From Asterias rubens (lineage: Eukaryota; Echinodermata; Asteroidea; Forcipulatida; Asteriidae), in contig NC_047078.1 of the NCBI RefSeq assembly GCF_902459465.1, positions 964,191 to 1,028,190 of the forward strand: 64,000 nt of DNA, written 5' to 3'. The notes under the pieces are model-generated. The model saw nothing but the letters and a program-made list of their open reading frames with translations. It was not told the DNA's origin and searched no databases. This document shows, in pieces, positions 1 to 11,450 of this stretch; within the stretch, counting starts at the first letter, position 1; every line of letters begins with the position of its first letter. The translations under genes were made by a program, and so were the position numbers.

Positions 1-137
1 GCGAACACGTGGGACACACACTTCCCCCATGTGTGTGGTCAACCATGGGTCAACAAACACCAAGCGAGCCCAGGGCCTTGCATACGCACACGAGAGGTAG
101 TCCAATCATTTTTTACCTCCAATCCATGGTTGGGACG

Positions 138-268
138 GAAAAGTTTCCGTATGGCGCCACCACTTTTTCACTCATTTTTACAAAAAGGGATATCTCATTG
201 AGGTAAATTAGATACTATATTATTTCATATCGAATGAAAAAGTGGTGGCGCCATACGGAAACTTTTCT
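138..268. repeat. ~130-bp terminal-inverted-repeat element, copy 1
   Basis: The ends are near-perfect inverted repeats (GTTTCCGTATGGCGCCACCA at the left, its reverse complement at the right), with arms of about 30 bp around an A+T-rich centre. A second copy lies at about 58068-58193 and a diverged one at about 49512-49632. It is non-coding and MITE-like. A 27-bp direct repeat flanks this copy (about 109-135 and 270-296). Confidence 0.75.
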
Positions 269-456
269 TTTTTTACCTCCAATCCATGGTTGGGACATGT
301 ACAAATACACAACCATCCTTGGCTAGCTCCCCATCATATCAATGATCATATTAATACCAGATTACAAAACATGGGATTGGGAAGGGTGCTTGCACACATA
401 CACAAGCCAAACTATGGTGCAAATGACAAGATGACAAAAAGTAACACCAATTTCAC

Positions 457-603
457 CTCTATATCACCGATTCCCAGCCTTCGGTTAGCCTCGGCTTGCA
501 GATGTGACCGATGCCAATAAAAGACATAAGCAAACCCTAGCACCGCAGCCACAATTAACAACCAACGCAACAAGTGCACCGAACGAACGGAGATCTGTGA
601 CAT
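457..603 (-). CDS. Possible first coding exon of a type II membrane protein (partial, gene continues off the left edge)
   Basis: Read on the minus strand, an ATG at 603 opens a 49-codon stretch ending at a phase-0 GT donor (GTGAAA, immediately below 457). It encodes a short basic N-terminus, a hydrophobic segment of about 20 residues (LLRWLLIVAAVLGFAYVFYW) and a charged, helix-like stretch after it, the layout of a signal anchor. Another in-frame ATG lies upstream at 678. No catalytic domain is in view because later exons would lie left of position 1. I do not recognise the family. It could equally be a chance ORF: the donor is only moderately good and there is no second exon to confirm the phase. 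Confidence 0.3.
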
Positions 604-3600
604 GTTAAAAATTACAGAACCCTTTCCTCCATCACCGACTCCGCTTTGAGGGTGAGAACGACTCATTCTCCGGGTCACAGTTCACCAAACTGTCCGGGAA
701 TGTCGTTGTTTGCACGAGTTGGGCGGGGGGACAAAAGCGACGAACAATGTTTGTTCAGTGATGCATACTACACAAATTCGGCACTTGTTCCTCTGCATGA
801 GTTGGAAATGTACCTGGTGGAAATGTTTATGTATGTGATGTGGCGAAGATACGTACCTCACCGAAATTCATCTCAGCACTTGAGGGCGGGCTTTCAACAA
901 AATAAAAAGTGTGTTGAAAAACTTTGAGGTGATTTTTGCTGAAACAGTCGGTCAGTGATGAAACTAATGACTGGTCCAACAACATTAGACTTAGAGAGAT
1001 TGAAAAACAAAATGGTGGTCACCAAAAAGCAAGGACCAGATTATCTTATTGATTTTGAGATAAAGAGTTCATCATCCAATCTGTGGATAAATAAAGAGCT
1101 AGGGGTGTGTCCCATGATGTTACGTAACACTTAAAGATAGCATGATGGGGAAGCCCCCCCCAAAAAAAAAAATAATAATAATAATAATAAATAAATCATA
1201 AGGGGTAAGTCCATCATTTATCGAATTTGGAAAGAATCACAAGGGGTAAGTCCAGAACTTTTATCAAATTTTGGCTTAAAAAATGAAGAAAAAAAGTAGA
1301 AAGTCAGGTAAATTAAAATTATATTGGGAGGTTTTCCCCCAACTTTCTAAAGTTCTTTATACTTTAAAAAAAAACACTACGTAGATTCAATGGGTCGACC
1401 ACCTGCCCTCTCTTGAAAAATCGATCTTCGATTGATCATTCGTTAATAGTTAAAATTATAAACAGATGTTAGGACGAAAGAATGCGCCTGCAGGATATAA
1501 CCAGTGAAATCTCTTCTGAGGGAGTGTTGACTCTGCTGAAAAGAGCCCGGCGGTTTGACGCATTTTTTGGTAACAACAATATTTTTACTTGAAATTTTTA
1601 CATCTGGCCCCAATAATAATATTGTCATCGACTTGGGGGGGGGGGGGGGGGGCAAGGTCGAGAAATATCCAATGCACTGACTTTGTGACACAGCGTTCCG
1701 TTTCGAGCATAGAGAGTAAGTACAGACTGCTGTCCTTATTAACTAGAGAGGTAGGCCTACCGAAAGGGAGTGGTGTGGTGTGTGCTTCAATGCTTTGCCG
1801 AGATCAAGAATTGGTGAGTGAAACATTAAAGATGCTATGTCAGATTTTTGGCTGATTTGACCCAAAACTTTTGATTTAAAATTCAATAGGTATTTTGATG
1901 GGGTCGAGAAAGTTACAAGCCTTCATATTGAACCATTGCTGAAAAAGTCCGCCAATTATTAGTAGCAGTGAAATAAAGTGCTCAAAATTAGTTTTTTTCG
2001 GGATCCCGACAATTATATCACGTGACCAATTCTTAGTTGTTTTATAAGAAACGTTTTAAACTTTTGTCATGGTTCCTGACCATTAAAAGTAAAAGTTAAC
2101 TTTTTCCGTTAGAGCGGGTGATACTCTTTGAAATAATAATTCACTCAAAAAAATATATTTTTTAATGTTTGGGGCCAAAAATCGGACATAGCATTAACCG
2201 GGGAGGGATGGCTGTGTTTATATGTGTGAGGGTCCCGGGGTAATTTGTTTTCTGTATTAGAATTATGTTTAATTGCCGTCCTAAAAAAAATGCCTTATGT
2301 TATTAAGGATCCCCTTTTTTAAAAAATCGATTTAGACGAAAAAGATCATTGAAAAGCACTAGTGGTAGTGTTGGTGTAGGCCTACAGTGGGGGGAAAAAT
2401 GCGACCAGGGTGTGGGGGCAGGGGTGGGGGGAGGGCCTGCCAATTTCATTGATTTATTTATTTCACTGAGACATAATTTCATTCGTAAAAACACTCAGGT
2501 AAACATAAACTGGTCAACAAAATAGGTAGCACCCGAAGGATTTAAAAACAACCTTTATTAATTACTTTCAAATCATGATGATGATGATGATGCAGCTTCT
2601 TGTATCGTAGGAGGTCCTGTTTTCGAGGTGTCCCTAAAATCGTGGCAAATCTTTTACCTCTCTGTGCGCGATGTAAACAGGCCCTAGATAAAAATTGTGT
2701 GGTTTTATTTGCCAAGCAAAGAGTCTCCTCTCCCTTGACCAAAACTTAGAAACACGTAAGGCTCCACTGGATATTTGCACTTGTAAATGCATAACGTTTG
2801 GTATTAAGGCATTTCTACAAGGTACAAAAATATGTCGTAATGTTGAGGCCATATACAAATAATTATTTGCCCACCGAAAAAGTTTCGTCAAACACTAGTT
2901 CAATTCACAATTCATGATGATCAAATCATGTGACTGAATATTTTGCTGAGCATTCTGGAAAAAAAATACAGAGGCTTAAAGAAGCCATGTGCCTTATATC
3001 ATTTTCTAATATTTTTGGAGATTTTTGTTTTTAACCCTCCGATCAATATTATTATTAATATTAAAATTTAAACGATCAGCTTGTTGATTCAATTATCACT
3101 GTTTATTTATACGCTTTGTTATAAATTTTAAGAGAAAAAAAAGGGGGAAAAAATAAATAAAAATCAGATATGAAAGCCAATGATTATTCACACTTTTTTT
3201 TTAATTATTTAATTTTGTTATCTTTTGCAAATTACCATGGTAATTTTAAAATTTCATTAAAAAATATTATGAATAAAACGAAGACAACTGCTGGCTATAG
3301 AGTAATACACAGAGTCTCAAAGAACACTTGTAGTCACTGTAGATGTTTCTTCCATGTATGGCTTCACCGGGAAACTATGCTTTCTTGTTTGCCGTGAAAA
3401 CAGGAAAAACTCAAAACAAATGGGGCCAGTTGAAGTCATTGAAGATCGGTGTGTAGTGTGAACATTTCAATGTCCATCAAGTTTTAATACAAATTATGTT
3501 TGCATACTTCATATTAACAAAAGAAGGTAATTAGAGCATCGGTTGATATAAGGCATCTTTATTTTTTTCCCAATTCTAAGAAAAAGGCATAATAGCGTGA

Positions 3601-4527
3601 AAACTGGTAAGGGGGACAATACTTTCTTCAAAATAACTTTTGTGAACACAAGAGGGGGCTATTTTCGCTTTCTAACTTTTTAATGACGTTGACACATTTT
3701 TTCTTACATTAACGAGCGTTGTAAAACTTTCGAGAATACAACCTTTCTTGAAAGACTTCAGCAGACTGTAGTAATATGAACATGTAGTAGGTGAGTTGAT
3801 ATAATAACAATTATTCAACAAAGAATAAACATAGAAAATGGTTTAAAGAATGGGCAAGCCCTAAAAAAACTAACTTTTTAGAAAAATAAGGGCTAGGATT
3901 TGGAATCAAGTTGGGTAACACTACACTACAGTACAGGGGTACAGTACAGTACAGGCTATCAACATGATCAACCGGGTGTACACGTACGTTTCGGGGCCGG
4001 GTTTCGGGTCGCATTTACACGGCCAGGTAGACCATTATTTATAGAGAAAGGACCCACCTCTACTCAAGTCTTTGGATAGACCGGGTACCAGAATTCAAGT
4101 TCGGAAGTATCATTGTAATATTATTATGACTCTTTGGATTTAATACACTTTGACTTTCGCTTTCGGAACAGAAAAAAAGTTCACAGATTTACAAATAACT
4201 AGGGTTTACAGAAGGTAATGGTAAAAGACTTCTCTTGAAATATTATTCCTTGAAATGCTTTACTTTTTGAGAAAACATTAAAACAATTATCAATTCTCGA
4301 CATCAATAATTACGGATTTATAGTCTGTAAACACATGCCATGACACGGCGAAACGTGCTGAAACAAGGGTGGGTTTTTCCTGTTATTTTCTCCCAACTCC
4401 GATGACCGATTGAGCCTAAATTTACACAGGTTTGTTATTTTATTTAGAAGTTGTGATACACGAAGTGTGGGCCTTGCCTTGGACAATACTGTTTACCGAA
4501 AGTTTCCACTGGCTTTAACAAAACATG

Positions 4528-4634
4528 AAACGGCAAGCCGTTCGTATTTAACTTAAATATATTAACTAATATTAATATTAATATTATTAATATTAGTTAA
4601 TATATTTAAGTTAAATACGAACGGCTTGCCGTTT
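4528..4634. repeat. 107-bp near-perfect palindrome (copy 1, intact)
   Basis: Both ends read AAACGGCAAGCCGTTCGTAT on opposite strands, and the arms of about 53 bp pair almost without mismatch around an AATATTAAT-rich centre. The counterpart in unit 2 (about 20028-20132) is broken: a second piece of the left arm stands where the right arm should be. Confidence 0.85.
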
Positions 4635-4814
4635 CAGATTAGTTTGTTTACCCAATGCAATGGGTATGTTATGGAGATCTTTTTGTACAATATATTTTTT
4701 ATTTATTTCTCATTTTCTTACTTGTTTTTTACAACCAGATGTGGGGAGGCAGGTCAACGGACCACAGTAAATACTTTGCTTACGTTTTTCCAAATCCTAG
4801 CCCATCAGGAAGTA

Positions 4815-4883
4815 TAGTTGCGATAATGTAACCCTCTCCTCCCTACGCCGTCGGGAGGGAGGAGGGTTATGTTATTGCAACTA
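4815..4883. repeat. ~70-bp GC-rich hairpin element
   Basis: The sequence runs AGTTGCGATAATGTAACCCT, a pyrimidine-rich arm, a short GC loop, then the purine-rich complement ending TTATTGCAACT. The same hairpin is at about 21257-21325, and a diverged relative lies near 30346-30402 upstream of SELENOS exon 2. Non-coding foldback repeat. Confidence 0.65.
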
Positions 4884-5026
4884 ATATGGAAGTAGAGTTG
4901 TAATGTCATGATAATAATAGTAATAATAATTACGTGATTCCTTGAATAAATATTTCTTGTGTTTTTGTGCACATCTCTTTCTGGAAAACTGATGAGCGAC
5001 ATTGCTTGTCTGATTATCTTTTCTAG

Positions 5027-5103
5027 ATAACTACCCTATCTTGAGTTGCTATCCAGAGGCTTCTGATCTTCAGGCCAATGTCAGGGAACGTCTAGCAGCC
5101 AAA
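5027..5103 (+). other. Predicted 5' UTR of GAL3ST-like copy 1, start of a spliced exon
   Basis: A pyrimidine-rich acceptor (TTATCTTTTCTAG, ending 5026) precedes the first coding exon by 77 bp, so the ATG-bearing exon is probably not the transcript's first. An upstream non-coding exon is implied but I could not place it. The same acceptor is kept in copy 2. Confidence 0.45.
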
Positions 5104-8100
5104 ATGAAGAGCATCCAAACAGCTTTTGTGTGTACCCTTCTAATTGCTATGCTGTTCCTCTTCCTATCCATGATGTACTTAACCTTAAACAAGGGCATTT
5201 TTTCTGGTGACAAAAGGTAAGAACGTAAACCTGTTTCCATTATTGGCCAGACTTGATTTACCAATGGCGAAATCAACCGAAACAGTTATTGGTTACTACC
5301 CCAAAAACACACCCCTGACTGGGCAAATTTGGTTGAACAAGGGAAAGTGGTAGTCCAACCTGGGACCTCTACCAGCTGAGCTATCTAGCCTCATGTTGGC
5401 CGTCTGCCTATTTTGTTAAAATCTTTGTGTGGGGGTGCCAGTCAGAAGCTATTCAACCTGTGACTGCTGTTTAGCCAAGTTTGTACTTTGTATCAGTGCA
5501 ACAAAGTTGTAACTCATGGGAAAGGGTTGTTTTTTGTAGATTTGAAGATGGGCAATTTGTGTCAAACAACTTTGTTCCTAATGGTACTGTATGAGAAACA
5601 AAAACTTTTAAAGCAAAAATCAAATTAATTTTTTGATTTTGGACTGGAAATGGAATAGGGGACTTTTGGAACACTACGCTGGCAGCAGACTTACCGGGTA
5701 AATCCATTTTTCCTCGGTAAAGTGCGTATATATTCAGAACTAAGTAAAGAATGGTAATTTACCTGGTAAGTCTGCTGCCACCTAGTGAACCTGCGAGGGT
5801 AGATGTTGATACGGCAGCTCAGGGCTGTATACTGCCGAGGGAGCTGAGAAAGATTTAAGGAATGTTATAGGCCAAATGACCAAGGCACTGATGTAAAGTG
5901 CATTGAGACGTACTGTGAAATCTTATTTTGTTCCAAAGTGGTTTTTTTTTTTACAGGGAACTGGTTTACTGTATAATTGCTTGTAACATGATATTAACTT
6001 GAATTTTTCTTGTAAATTTACCACCCAACAGGATGAGTGGGAGAGATGCCATCCACATGTTGATGCACGCCTCCGTTCTCAAAGACAAAATCAACAAGAT
6101 GGAAGGAGTCGGGTCAAATCTGGAGTTGCTTTTATCTCCCGAGGTGGAGCAAGAAAGGAACTTGAGCAACGATGGAGAAACTGACAAGATTCCCAAGACT
6201 AACAAGAACACTGTAAAGGATATTGGGAATATCTCATTACCTCTTACTGGAATAGATAACAAATCACATGGTGTTAAATTGAACCCAGACAACGGGAAAA
6301 ACTCGGCACAAACCAGAATAGATAACAAACCACCACCAGTTAATTTGAGCCTCGACCCCCCGAAGAATATCATTAAAGATGGAGGAAATCTTTCAAGTCT
6401 CCCCGTCAAAATTGAAGACACTTGCAAAGAGAAGACGAACATTCTTCTCTTGAAGACCCACAAGACTGGAGGCTCCACTCTACAGAATGTTCTGTATCGC
6501 TTCGGAGACATTCGAGATTTGACCTTTGCCCTTCCGTTGACTGATGTCTACATGGGGAGTCCAGTGAAATTCAAGCCTTCGTTTGCGATTCGGTCACCGA
6601 CAGGCCAGTACAACATTCTAGCGAATCATGCACGCTTCCATAAAGAAAGTAAGCTGACAAAGTTTTAAGTACTTATTTTTATCTTAAAGGGACATGTTGC
6701 CTTGGATTGGGGGCTTTGGGTCATGAACAAATTTGAAAGCGTTTGTTTTAAAATAACACACAGCACCCACAGCAATTGCCGTGGTGCCCTTTGTAAAGTT
6801 CCATAGAAATTTACATTTTCCTCATAGAAGTGCTCTAACAAGAGAGAAATTGCTGTGCCCCTCAAGAGTGAAATTCAAGTATGATTGGAAAGATGTTTTA
6901 AAAGTTGAACAAGGATCCACACAAATATCCCTCTCTATAAAATAGTGGACTGTGTAATTACTCAAAATAATTATTAGCACAAAACCTTACTTGGTAATGA
7001 GTAATGGGGAGAGGTTGATAGTATAACATTGTGAGAAACGGCTCCCTCTGAAGTGACAAAGTTTTTGAGACCTCAAGTTTAGAATTTGAGGTCTCGAAAT
7101 CAAGCATCTGAAAGCACACAACTTCGTGTGACAAGGGTGTTTTTTATTTAATTCATATCTCGTAACTTCGATGACCAATTGAGCTCAAATTTGCACAGGA
7201 TTGTTATTTTATGCATATGTTGAGATAAAGAAAGTGAGAAGACTGGTATTTGACAATTACCAATTGTGTCCACTGTCTTTAAGTCCAGAATTAAAAAGGT
7301 TTACCACAAGAAGTTGGAAACATCATGGACAATTTAACCTTTAAAACGTATAAATTTGTTTTAGTGTATTATATTTGCTATTGTTGGTGTGTAAAACGCC
7401 TTGATAATTTTTTGGGAATTGCGCTATAGGCCTATAAGAGCTGGTTTTATTATTTTTTTATTTTTCATACAGACATGAGGAAAATAATGGCCCCAGGCGC
7501 CAAGTTCATCACAATCCTCCGCTACCCGCCCAAGCAATTTGAAAGTACCTACAGCTACTACAAAATGGAACGCCGGATGAAATGCTCCCTGGAAACTTTC
7601 GCAGCTTCTCCGAAGAGCTTCTATAATTATGAGAAGGAGAGAAACTCTCGTCATAGCAGCCTCAACCCGATGCTGTATGATCTTGGATTGGACATTCAAG
7701 CCATGAATGACCCTGTGAAGGTTCAGAACTGGATCTATTACATCGATGATGCGTTTGACTTGGTCCTGATCGCTGAGTATCTTAAGGAGTCCCTGATACT
7801 ACTTAAAGAGATGATGTGCTGGTCTTTTGATGACATCATCTACTTTACTATCAACGCTCGCAGCGGTATGCTCATTGAGCAGCTTTCAAATGCAACAACC
7901 AACAATCTTCTGAACTGGCTGGACGGGGACGTCCGTCTCTACCGCCATTTCAACACCACGCTCTGGAACAAGATCCGACAGTATGGGGTGGATCGCATGG
8001 CTGCCGATGTCGCTGAGCTTGATCGTCGGAATGAGAAGCTCAGTCAACGTTGCGTCAAGGGAAAAACAAAAGTATCTGAAATGGGAGGAAATACAATTAT

Positions 8101-8239
8101 TGAGAGATATATCCTGAGACCGGAAGCTGCTCAAGATATAACTTGTAAGAGAATAACGTATTCTGCTTACAGCTACTTGACATCCCTAAGGCATAAGATG
8201 AACATGCGTCGACCTAAGAAGATAGAAGGTGCCAATTAG
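5104..8239 (+). CDS. Galactose-3-O-sulfotransferase-like protein, copy 1 (3 coding exons)
   Basis: Exons 5104-5216, 6032-6648 and 7473-8239 join in phase (1497 nt, 498 aa plus TAG); all introns are GT-AG. Residues about 6-28 are a single hydrophobic signal anchor, giving type II Golgi topology. Residues about 40-170 are a Lys/Asn/Asp-rich stem. The PAPS 5'-phosphosulfate loop is KTHKTGGSTLQN at about 179-190. The 3'-phosphate-binding segment, ILRYPPKQFESTYSYY, is at about 258-273 with its Arg and Ser present. The order and the HKTGGST motif are those of the galactosylceramide/Gal 3-O-sulfotransferase family (human members about 420-490 aa), which transfer sulfate from PAPS to galactose O-3 in the Golgi lumen. 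The acceptor sugar cannot be told from sequence. Exon 1 encodes only the anchor, and its ATG starts directly ahead of it. A near-identical copy lies at 21546-24662. Confidence 0.88.
5340..5395 (-). repeat. tRNA box A-like SINE fragment in GAL3ST intron 1
   Basis: On the minus strand it reads TAGCTCAGCTGGTAGAG, a good match to a tRNA D-arm/box A, then runs into unrelated sequence with no recognisable T-arm. This is best read as a truncated tRNA-derived SINE head. It is duplicated at about 21782-21837. Confidence 0.5.
6683..6940. repeat. Partial long-palindrome MITE (TTAAAGGGACATGTTGCC family)
   Basis: It begins TTAAAGGGACATGTTGCCTT just after exon 2 of GAL3ST-like copy 1 and resembles the left half of the ~350-bp palindromic element at 60013-60367. 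The right half is missing and a second MITE starts at 6943. Also present in unit 2 at about 23123-23380. Confidence 0.55.
6943..7282 (+). repeat. ~380-bp MITE, family A (in GAL3ST intron 2)
   Basis: One of at least fourteen copies of a family with ends near AGGCAGTGGACACTATTGG and CAATAGTGTCCAGTGTCT, flanked where intact by TTAA. It has an internal palindrome built on GAGACCTCA / TGAGGTCTC. It carries scattered short ORFs that recur from copy to copy (peptides containing CAFRCLISRPQILNLRS), which explains why unrelated places appear to encode similar peptides. The left end is eroded here. Confidence 0.85.
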
Positions 8240-9300
8240 GAAGGGTTGTGGTGTCAGTGTTCTCCCTTAACAGTGGTCCACTAGCAAAATGGCTATTAGA
8301 GCACATTAGGACAGGTGAAAATTCTCTCCATTTGGCCATCTGGCTAGTTCGGTGTTTTAAAAGCATTCCTATTTAATATGAATAATGGGCAAGTGCAAAA
8401 GCTGACTAAAGAGTGACATAAAATATTGGCCCGTCAACCCCAAAAATACAGGTAAACCCTGGGCACTCTATGGGAAAACCGAAAACCAGGCGTGCTTCCC
8501 TGCCAAAACTTCAAAGTGGACCTCTTTTTGCTCATTAATCAAATAAAAGATTTCAAAATAACATCATCTTCTCACTTATGTCGAGAACAAAACTTTATAG
8601 ATTTCCAGAGTACTGTGGAGCAGCAAGGCCATTTTCCTTTTGCAAAGGGCACTTCCATTGGAAAATCTTCTAGTCAACGGGAAACTTTTGGGCACAAAGG
8701 CCAAGACCAGGGGCAGCAGAGGCCATGGCCTGCATGTTATTCAAGGCCTGATTTTACTATTTTCCGAAAAGTGTTTAATTTTTTGCTGAAAATAAAGATG
8801 GTGTCCCTACATGTTTATTCAAATCATCCCAGTACTGAAAAGTGCCATGCACTTTGAAAACAAAATACATTCTTTGTTTGTGGAAGGAAGCTAGAAAAAG
8901 CCATCATCATTTACTTTTAATAATTAATTACCATGTTAACATTGTTAATATGTAGCTTAACCCTACTACTGTTTGACCAGTCAATATCATCCACATGCTT
9001 TTGACTGATGTCAGCCTGTAACATGATTTCATAAAGCTTGCTTAGCAAATTGTTTTGCTTAGAAAAGCTGAGTGTGACACCAGTTGCTTCATGTACAACG
9101 TAAACTTCATGGAATTTTTGCTGCTAACCAGTTTCTTGCTTAGCAAGATTTGTCTGTTATTAGCAAGTTTGTATGCTTACAGTCTCTCTTAAACTGGGCG
9201 CCGTAAGTAGGAGGGATGAAGAATCTTTTCAAAGTTTAGAAAGAAATATTTATGGTTACTGGGCTTAACTTGTGCCTGTTTTATTTTTTATGGAATAAAA
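8240..9300 (+). other. Predicted 3' UTR of GAL3ST-like copy 1
   Basis: After the TAG there is no coding signal. Candidate poly(A) signals include AATAAA at about 8540 and at 9294-9299. An ORF of 121 codons (8492-8857) is open in both copies but overlaps a dispersed repeat (GGCCAAGACCAGGGGCAGCA type, related to sequence near 35840-35900, 39490-39560 and 40040-40090), so I do not treat it as a gene. Confidence 0.45.
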
Positions 9301-9398
9301 GTCTTTCATATTTATTTGGTATTTTTATAAGGTTACAGGTTTATTGTTTACCATTAGAGTAAGGCCTGTTATAAGGACTGTTAGAAGACGCTTTCTAC

Positions 9399-9763
9399 TT
9401 AAAGGCAGTGGACACTATTGGTAAGAATTACTCAAAATAATTATTTGCATAAAACCTTAATTGGTAACGAGTAATGGGGAGAGGTTGATAGTATAAAACA
9501 GTGTGAGAAACGGCTCCCTCTGAAGTGATATAGTTTTCGAGAAAGAAGTAATTTCCAAGACCTCAGATTTAGAATTTGAGGTCTCGAAATCAAGCATCTG
9601 AAAGCACACAACTTCGTGTTTTTTTCTGTCATAGTTACCACGCAACTTTGACGACCAATTGAGCTAAATTTTTCTCAGGTTTGTTATTTTATGCATATGT
9701 TGAGATACACCAAGTGAGAAGACTGGTCTTTGACAATTACCAATAGTGTCCAGTGTCTTGAAA
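9399..9763 (+). repeat. ~365-bp MITE, family A
   Basis: Full-length copy starting TTAAAGGCAGTGGACACTAT at 9399, with the internal GAGACCTCA/TGAGGTCTC palindrome and the GTGTCCAGTGTCTTG end. The unit 2 counterpart is at about 25822-26182, followed there by an extra ~75-bp repeat of its right end. Confidence 0.88.
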
Positions 9764-10090
9764 GGCAGGGTATACTTTTGATAATTATCAAAGACCAGTA
9801 CTCTTTTGATGTATCCTAAAATATGCATACCAAAAATAGCAAACCCTGTGAAAATTTTGGCTCAACTGGTCATTCAAGTTGCAAGCAATTAATGAAAGAA
9901 AAAAAAACCTTGTTGCATTGCTTTTAGATGCCTGAGCAACGCTCCAGACGTTTGGCAATATTTATCTCAAAAACCTGACCACCATTTGAAATGAAATTTT
10001 CACATGTTTTTTTTATTTAATACTTTTACTTTTAAATAGGATTAAAACAAATTGAACGGTTCCAAAAACCGAAGGTATACTTTGCCTCTA
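9764..10090. repeat. ~325-bp MITE with GGTATACTTT ends
   Basis: It starts AGGCAGGGTATACTTTTGAT and ends AAGGTATACTTTGCCT, so the two ends are inverted repeats. Interior segments (TCAAAGACCAG, TGTATCCTAAAATATGCATA, GAAGTTGCAAG-like) resemble family A, suggesting a related subfamily. It lies back to back with the preceding MITE. A second copy is in unit 2 at about 26263-26588. Confidence 0.65.
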
Positions 10091-10593
10091 AACACCTGGC
10101 TAGGAGAATGCAGTTAGAAAGGACAACAGGTGTACCAGGCTCACACAGCATTATTTTTAAATAGAATAAAATATATAAATAAATAAGCACTTTTGTTTGG
10201 AACATTAACAGCTGGCTTTGCGAATAATTTAATCAGGATTTCTCCTTTAGCAGTACTTAGTCTGGCTGGTTACCTTATTCTGGTAAACATAATTTTGTTG
10301 TGCTTAGCTACTTGTGCTTGAAAAGCAGTTCTATGAAATTAGGCCCAGGTCTCAAGCTTTGGGTTAAATTCCATAAAACGACAGGTTTTGTAGCTTAACA
10401 TTGCAACCTGACCAGAATTTATATTAAATAGTCTTGATAAAGAAAGAAATATCTTGCTAAAAGTTAAAAATTTAATCTGTTTTTATTTGAACAAGCACTA
10501 TGGGTATAACTTGGCATATATTTGTATACTTTACATAATCCAAAGATGTTTACTAGACTCAAAAGTCAACAATTTGAAAATAAGTTCTTGTTC

Positions 10594-10979
10594 TTAAAGG
10601 CAGTGGACACTACTGGTAAATACTCAAAATAATTTTTAGCATAAAACCTTACTTGGTAACTAGTAATGAGGAGAGGTTGATAGTATAAAACATTGTGAGA
10701 AATGGCTCCCTCTGTAGTGACGTAGTTTTTGAGAAAGAAGTAATTTTCCATGAATTTATTTCGAGACCTCAGATTTAGAATTTGGGGTCTCGAAATCAAG
10801 CATCTGAAAGCACTTCGTGTGACAAGGGTGTTTTTTCTTCCATTATTATCTCGCAACTTTGACTACCAATATTGAGCTCAAAGTTTCACAGTTATGTGTA
10901 TTTATGCATAATTATGTTGAGATACACCAAGTGAGAAGACTGGTCTTTGACAATTACCAATAGTGTCCAGTGTCTTTAA
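10594..10979 (+). repeat. ~385-bp MITE, family A
   Basis: Flanked by TTAA on both sides (10594-10597 and 10976-10979). Carries the internal inverted GAGACCTCA/GGGGTCTCG pair. Its unit 2 counterpart is at about 27523-27908. Confidence 0.88.
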
Positions 10980-11149
10980 AGATATAACACAGTGACATAA
11001 ATGTTACTATTTAAGTCTTCAAAAAGAATTCACTGAAAACCTTTGATGGTGTTAATTTAAAACTAAAAGCCAAATACAATGTTTTCTTTGTACAAAATGT
11101 TTACAAATAAAAAATAGTGAAGAAATAGGGCTAGGCCTATGGTTTTATA

Positions 11150-11450
11150 TTTTGTGTGTGATCAATTCTGATAATTATGTTGCGAGGTAAGAAACAAAAA
11201 TCGTGAAGATCACAGATTACATAACTTACACAATCTAATAATGATGATAGTTGAAAACATCCCTTGAAATATTTTTGTCTGAAACGCCATATTTGATGAG
11301 AAATATCTAACTTCGCGTTTGGAGTTTTTCGCTCAGTGAGCGTTTTATTCATTTTAATTTTTGGCAATGCAAAATTTGTAATCGTTTTTCACTATTCTCT
11401 CGTGACCCAGATGGCCGATCGATCTGTTTGTAATGTTCCTTTAAATTCAA
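11150..11450. repeat. ~300-bp dispersed repeat ending TAATGTTCCTTTAA
   Basis: Shares AAGAAACAAAAATCGTGAAG, GAAAACATCCCTTGAAAT and CTATTCTCTCGTGACCCAGA with the complete element nested at 34711-35093 and with unit 2 at 28800-29092. This copy has lost its left end. Confidence 0.7.

Larger units (their letters stand above)
1..1197. other. Left flank, mostly non-coding
   Basis: Apart from the hairpin element near 138-268 and the possible minus-strand exon at 457-603, I see no coding signal here. Positions 1143-1197 hold a C run followed by A-rich and AAT simple sequence directly before the left edge of duplication unit 1. Confidence 0.5.
1198..5026. other. Upstream region of GAL3ST-like copy 1
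   Basis: Non-coding. It holds a run of about 17 G (near 1636-1652), a dispersed repeat at about 1835-2150 that recurs inverted near 49710-49935 and 50058-50215, a short ATG/GAT microsatellite near 2574-2592, another dispersed repeat at about 4160-4515 that recurs near 35955-36315, a 107-bp palindrome at 4528-4634 and a hairpin at 4815-4883. Frequent stops and repeat content argue against hidden genes. Confidence 0.5.

Noticed and set aside
5966-6511. 181-codon minus-strand ORF over GAL3ST exon 2 (and 214 codons at 22307-22951)
   Set aside because: Exactly antisense to a well-supported exon with clear PAPS motifs; open only because the coding strand is open. No domain recognised.
8492-8857. 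121-codon ORF conserved in both units
   Set aside because: Conservation is explained by the duplication. The sequence lies in the 3' UTR and overlaps a dispersed repeat found at several other places.
9441-9645. Recurrent small ORFs with CAFRCLISRPQILNLRS
   Set aside because: They recur wherever MITE family A is inserted, in both orientations and with different ends; translation of a non-coding repeat.
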